Shown here: in pieces, positions 61,019 to 64,000 of the stretch
Position numbering within the stretch: position 1 is the first letter of the stretch
How the letters are laid out: each line of letters opens with the position of its first letter
Assembly: GCF_030944625.1 (NCBI RefSeq)
Contig: NZ_JAUSXY010000001.1
Location: 1,798,001-1,862,000, forward strand
Direction of reading: 5' to 3'
DNA from: Arthrobacter sp. SLBN-112
GTDB taxonomy: Bacteria; Actinomycetota; Actinomycetes; Actinomycetales; Micrococcaceae
Length of the DNA stretch: 64,000 nt
Position numbers and translations under genes: made by a program
Notes under the pieces: generated by a model
What the model was told of the DNA's origin: nothing
The model's database searches: none
The model's input: only the letters and a program-made list of their open reading frames with translations

Positions 61019-61933
61019 TCACCGTTTAAGCCTTGGCTGGACCGGCTTCTTGACCGTGGCCAGCAGGAAAACGCCCGCGACGGCGGTAGCTCCGGACAGC
61101 AGGAACAGGACGATGGCCAGCGGGGGTGCTGCGGCCGCTTCGCCGAGGATGGTGATGCCGATGGCGACGGCGACCAGTGGGTCGATGACTGTCAGGCCGG
61201 CCACTACCAGTTCTGACGTTCCCCGGGTGTGGGCATTCTGGACCAGGAAGCTGCCGGCCAATGCCGCAATGAGCAGGCCCGCCAGGCAGGTCAGGGACAG
61301 CCATTCGAAGTCGCCCTGGAACAGCCGGGCGATGACGGTCTTGGCCAGGGCTGCGACGAAACCGAACAGGATCCCGGCGCCGGCGGTGAACACCACGGCG
61401 CCCGAACGGTGGCGCCACAGGGCGAAAGCCATGCCTACACAGGCCAGGACGACGGCGAGCACGATCAGGATGGTGACCAGGTGCCGGTCGCTGATCTCCA
61501 CGTCCTCCGCCGAGAACGCCGCGACGGTGACGAACACACCTACCCCGCCAACGCAGAGGGCGACGGCGGTGAGGGCGCGGCGCCCGGGCAGCCTGCGGGT
61601 CATCCGGGCGGTAGCGAGAGTGGTGACCACCAGGGCCACCGCACCGATGGGCTGCACCACGATCAGGGGCGAGAACCGGAGGCTGGTGAGCTGGAGGAGG
61701 ATCGCAGCGCCCAGCATCCCCGTCCCGGCCAGCCACACCGGCCGGCGGATCAACGCCTGCAGGCGTCCGCCGCCCATGCTGCCCGCCGCACGCCCGGATG
61801 CGGCCGGCTGGTCTTCCACGGCCCGGTGCTGGAACAGCGTCCCCAGCGCGAGCAGGACCGCGCCGACTGCGGCAATCGGAATCCCGAGCCAGTGATAAGA
61901 CGTCAGTGCCGATACGGCCGATGCCTGGATCAT
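61019..61933 (-). CDS. DMT/EamA-like membrane permease
   Basis: 304 residues with about nine to ten membrane helices (IPIAAVGAVLLALGTLFQHR; LTAVALCVGGVGVFVTVAAF; ILIVLAVVLACVGMAFALW; LAIVLFLLSGATAVAGVFLL). SPLIVVQPIGAVALVVTTLA and VIDPLVAVAIGITILGEA are typical of DMT-type proteins of actinobacteria. Substrate unknown. The ATG at 61933 follows the CaCA gene's stop by 46 bases on the same strand, so the two may be co-transcribed. Confidence 0.8.
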   Translation of the reverse strand: MIQASAVSALTSYHWLGIPIAAVGAVLLALGTLFQHRAVEDQPAASGRAAGSMGGGRLQALIRRPVWLAGTGMLGAAILLQLTSLRFSPLIVVQPIGAVALVVTTLATARMTRRLPGRRALTAVALCVGGVGVFVTVAAFSAEDVEISDRHLVTILIVLAVVLACVGMAFALWRHRSGAVVFTAGAGILFGFVAALAKTVIARLFQGDFEWLSLTCLAGLLIAALAGSFLVQNAHTRGTSELVVAGLTVIDPLVAVAIGITILGEAAAAPPLAIVLFLLSGATAVAGVFLLATVKKPVQPRLKR

Positions 61934-61979
61934 GGTCCGACATTACCCAAAGCGTGCACCTCCGGACGGTTGCAGGGTC

Positions 61980-63044
61980 TTACGATGTGGTGGCGACGGC
62001 GAACAGTCCGGCGATGCCGAGCAGGTACAGCACCAGCACCACCAGGGAGTCCACCCCCATGGCCAGCACCTTCTTTTTGGGCCGGAAGAGAAGCCCCAGC
62101 AGGTAGACGAGGGTCAGCAAAATAGCCAGCGCGGTGAGGTAGATGTCCGTCGCGTGGGCCTGGGGGAGCACCGGCTGTCCGGTGATCAGCACCGCCACCA
62201 GGAACAGCACAGGCAGGAAGGCGTTGCCGCCGAAGATATCGCTGAACGCGAGTTTGTAGTCGCCCTGCTTCACCGACGTCAGCCCCGTGGAGATCTCCGG
62301 CAAGGAGGTGGCCAGCGCCAGGAACGTGGCACCGAACAGCACGCCCGACAGCCCGATGTGGCCGGCGATCGCATCTCCACTGCGCTCCAGCACCACACCG
62401 GACCCCAGCGTGGCCAGCGCCGCAATACTGAAGATCAGCACCGACTTGCCGGTGCTCAGGTGCTTGTTCTTCTCGCTGTTCTGCTTCTTTGAGTGGCCTC
62501 GGGGCTTGTCCTGGGCGCCCGGGGCATCACCCTGTTCGTGCCAGGGGAGGCCCTTTTGCGAGCGTTGGACAAGGAACAGGCCCAGGATCCAGATCACCAC
62601 GATGAGCACTGCCGCGGGCGTGAGCCGGAAGGCAACCAGGTTGCCGGGCATCTGGCTGCCCGCGATCACCACGCCCAGGACGGCGACGACGGTGACCGCT
62701 TCGATGACGAGCGTCAGGGATGCCGCCCGGTAGCTGAGGGGGTCCTTGCCTTTGGTGCCCAGGGCGTCCAGGACCACCAGTACGACGGTCTGGATGGCGA
62801 TGCCGCCCAGGATGTTGCCCACCGCCACGCCGATGTTGTTGGAGAGGGCAGCGGAGACCGTGATGGCTAGCTCGGGCAGGTTTGTGGCGATCGCCAGGAG
62901 AATGAGGCCGCCCAGGGCGGACCCCAGGTGCAGGCGGTCATCGAGGATGTCGGTCTGTTTGGATAACTGGACCCCCGCCACCCAGATCACTGCCGCCGCG
63001 GCGGCAAATATCAACAGGAGGACTGCAAGGGGCAGTGATTCCAA
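61980..63044 (-). CDS. CaCA-family sodium/calcium (cation) antiporter
   Basis: 354 residues, ten to eleven helices. The two alpha-repeats are clear: ILLAIATNLPELAITVSAAL with GNILGGIAIQ, and FLALATSLPEISTGLTSVKQ with DIFGGNAFLP; the Glu of each (NLPE, SLPE) is an ion ligand. A Lys/Gln-rich cytosolic loop lies at 165-195. It should exchange Na+ or H+ for Ca2+ or a related cation. Confidence 0.92.
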   Translation of the reverse strand: MESLPLAVLLLIFAAAAAVIWVAGVQLSKQTDILDDRLHLGSALGGLILLAIATNLPELAITVSAALSNNIGVAVGNILGGIAIQTVVLVVLDALGTKGKDPLSYRAASLTLVIEAVTVVAVLGVVIAGSQMPGNLVAFRLTPAAVLIVVIWILGLFLVQRSQKGLPWHEQGDAPGAQDKPRGHSKKQNSEKNKHLSTGKSVLIFSIAALATLGSGVVLERSGDAIAGHIGLSGVLFGATFLALATSLPEISTGLTSVKQGDYKLAFSDIFGGNAFLPVLFLVAVLITGQPVLPQAHATDIYLTALAILLTLVYLLGLLFRPKKKVLAMGVDSLVVLVLYLLGIAGLFAVATTS

Positions 63045-63413
63045 CCCGGTTTCCTTTCCTCGTGGCTACGTTCAACCGATTGACGCAAACCCCCATCTTT
63101 GATGCGTACCCACATTTCCGCCGCTCACCTGCATTTCCGCTGCTCAAACCCGCCGGCGACGCACACCCGCATTGCCGATACGCAAATTCATCAGCGACGC
63201 TCACCCGCATTTCCGCCGCGCAAATTCCCTGACGCGCACTGAATATTTGTCGCGTTAATGCACCTGCGGGTCGAAGGGTAATCTGCGCGTCGCCAGTGCG
63301 CACCCAGATCTGTGCCGCAGTCTTCGCAAAACTGCTAATCATGCTTACTATTGTGGGGCGCGGGCTGCCCGCTGGGGGCAGAGCACCCGCGCCGCACCGG
63401 AGGTCTCTCAAGC
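63045..63413. other. 370-base spacer filled by repeat units
   Basis: Mostly the dispersed repeat (listed separately). Near the right end TACTAT at 63349-63354 could be a -10 box and GGAGG at 63399-63403 is the ribosome site for the gene at 63414. No gene. Confidence 0.5.
63105..63292. repeat. Dispersed intergenic repeat, copy B
   Basis: A degenerate unit ACCYGCATTTCCGCYGCTC recurs four times (CATTTCCG near 63113 and 63132, CATTGCCG near 63170, CATTTCCG near 63208). The last part, 63194-63292, aligns over its full 99 bases with 2251-2349. GCGCAAATTCCCTGACGCGC at about 63218-63237 is the best-kept core. Confidence 0.65.
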
Positions 63414-64000
63414 ATGGACAACGAAATGCGTCCCCTCACCGATGAAGAACTGATGTCGGAGCAGGCCACAGCCCTGCCGGACAAGGAAGTGGCATCCGTC
63501 CTGGACCTGAATGCGGACCTGGACCTGGGCATCAACGCAGCGGCTCCCATTGACCTGGCCGTCGCCGCCAACGCGAACGTGGCGGCCCCCATCGACGCGG
63601 CGGCCTCCGCCAACATCCTCTCCTTCGGCTCTGACGCGCAAGCACTCTCGCACCAGGACGCTGCGATTGACCAGGGCATCGTGGCCGACGCCAACGCCAA
63701 CTCCGCCCAGGACAGCGTGATCGGCCAGGGCGATGGCAGCACCGGCACCACCGACACAGGCACGGGTACCACCGGCACCACGGATGGAGCCACCGGAACA
63801 GCACCGGCCCCCACGAGCACCGGTGGCGTCACGGATGCAGCGGGCGCGCTGAACGGCAACCTGTTGAACGTGGACGTGAACCTGGACGCCGACGCCGCCA
63901 TCGCCGCACCGATCAACGGTGCCGTGGCCGCGAACGCCAACGTTGCCGCCCCCATCGACGCAGCCGTGGCCGCGAACATCGGCTCCATCGACAGCCAGTC
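63414..64000 (+). CDS. Ala-rich repeat protein (partial, runs off right edge)
   Basis: 195 residues visible, no stop. There is no signal peptide at the N-terminus (MDNEMRPLTDEELMSEQATA). The body is Ala/Asn/Asp-rich with a duplicated block: NANVAAPIDAAASANI near 56-71 and NANVAAPIDAAVAANI near 175-190, each preceded by an AAAPI/AIAAPI unit. A Thr/Gly/Asp-rich stretch (GTTDTGTGTTGTTDGATGTA) separates them. Only an N-terminal part is seen, so its length and any C-terminal domain are unknown. GGAGG is 10 bases before the ATG. Confidence 0.7.
   Translation, partial: MDNEMRPLTDEELMSEQATALPDKEVASVLDLNADLDLGINAAAPIDLAVAANANVAAPIDAAASANILSFGSDAQALSHQDAAIDQGIVADANANSAQDSVIGQGDGSTGTTDTGTGTTGTTDGATGTAPAPTSTGGVTDAAGALNGNLLNVDVNLDADAAIAAPINGAVAANANVAAPIDAAVAANIGSIDSQ

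Noticed and set aside
61026..61943. Frame of 305 codons overlapping the DMT permease
   Set aside because: Arg/Gly/His/Pro-rich out-of-frame shadow of a clear membrane protein.

Overview
The window is high-GC DNA from an actinobacterium. Gene families, GTG/TTG starts, LANTG sorting motifs and intergenic TTGAGCCTGTCGAAA repeats all suggest Arthrobacter or Pseudarthrobacter (Micrococcaceae). This is inferred from gene content and style. No rRNA, tRNA or CRISPR array was seen.

Layout. 0-2.1 kb: a DHDPS-family aldolase (runs off the left edge) divergent from its likely LacI-type regulator, with palindromic operators between them. 2.1-2.7 kb: dispersed and tandem repeats. 2.6-7.5 kb: a tightly coupled phenylacetyl-CoA epoxidase operon paaABCDE plus a PaaG-like isomerase. 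7.6-25 kb: galU, a VanZ-like protein, then a long minus-strand exopolysaccharide operon (BY-kinase/Wzz, five glycosyltransferases, WcaF-like acetyltransferase, gmd, fcl, WcaJ-like initiating transferase, ugd, DUF4012 protein, LANTG surface protein). The gene set resembles colanic acid machinery: UDP-glucuronate from GalU and Ugd, GDP-fucose from Gmd and Fcl. 25.9-33.1 kb: an MBL hydrolase and a plus-strand group with acyltransferase, glycosyltransferase, Wzx flippase and Wzy polymerase, completing a Wzx/Wzy pathway. This group lies between gene relics, including a second copy of the MBL gene's 3' end.

33.1-40 kb is a decayed polysaccharide locus. It holds relics of a GH26-like enzyme, a BcsB-like protein and a GT2 synthase fused by deletions, an intact GH26-like protein that seems to lack the catalytic nucleophile, a secreted beta-helix lyase-like protein, an IS5-type transposase scar, and two of three HPt-like proteins in which the phospho-accepting histidine is replaced. 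40.3-42.8 kb: a WxL-type surface cluster (two WxL-like proteins and a DUF916 protein). 43-50.7 kb: the third histidine-less HPt protein, an OmpR-type regulator, a PAS-GGDEF-EAL protein, small membrane proteins, a MinD/ParA-like ATPase and a PAS-EAL protein. 51.7-54.4 kb: an isolated HATPase protein and a SipW/TasA-type secretion cluster. 54.7-57.6 kb: a two-component system whose kinase carries a frameshift, divergent from a small secreted protein; a direct repeat between them looks like the regulator's site. 57.7-64 kb: hemerythrin, DUF488 protein, a membrane molybdopterin oxidoreductase, a DMT permease, a CaCA antiporter, a repeat block and an Ala-rich repeat protein that runs off the right edge.

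The common theme is cell surface and biofilm: a capsule/EPS pathway, a second damaged EPS locus, WxL proteins, TasA-like proteins, LANTG proteins and c-di-GMP enzymes. The most unusual candidate is the family of three histidine-less HPt proteins next to polysaccharide and c-di-GMP genes.
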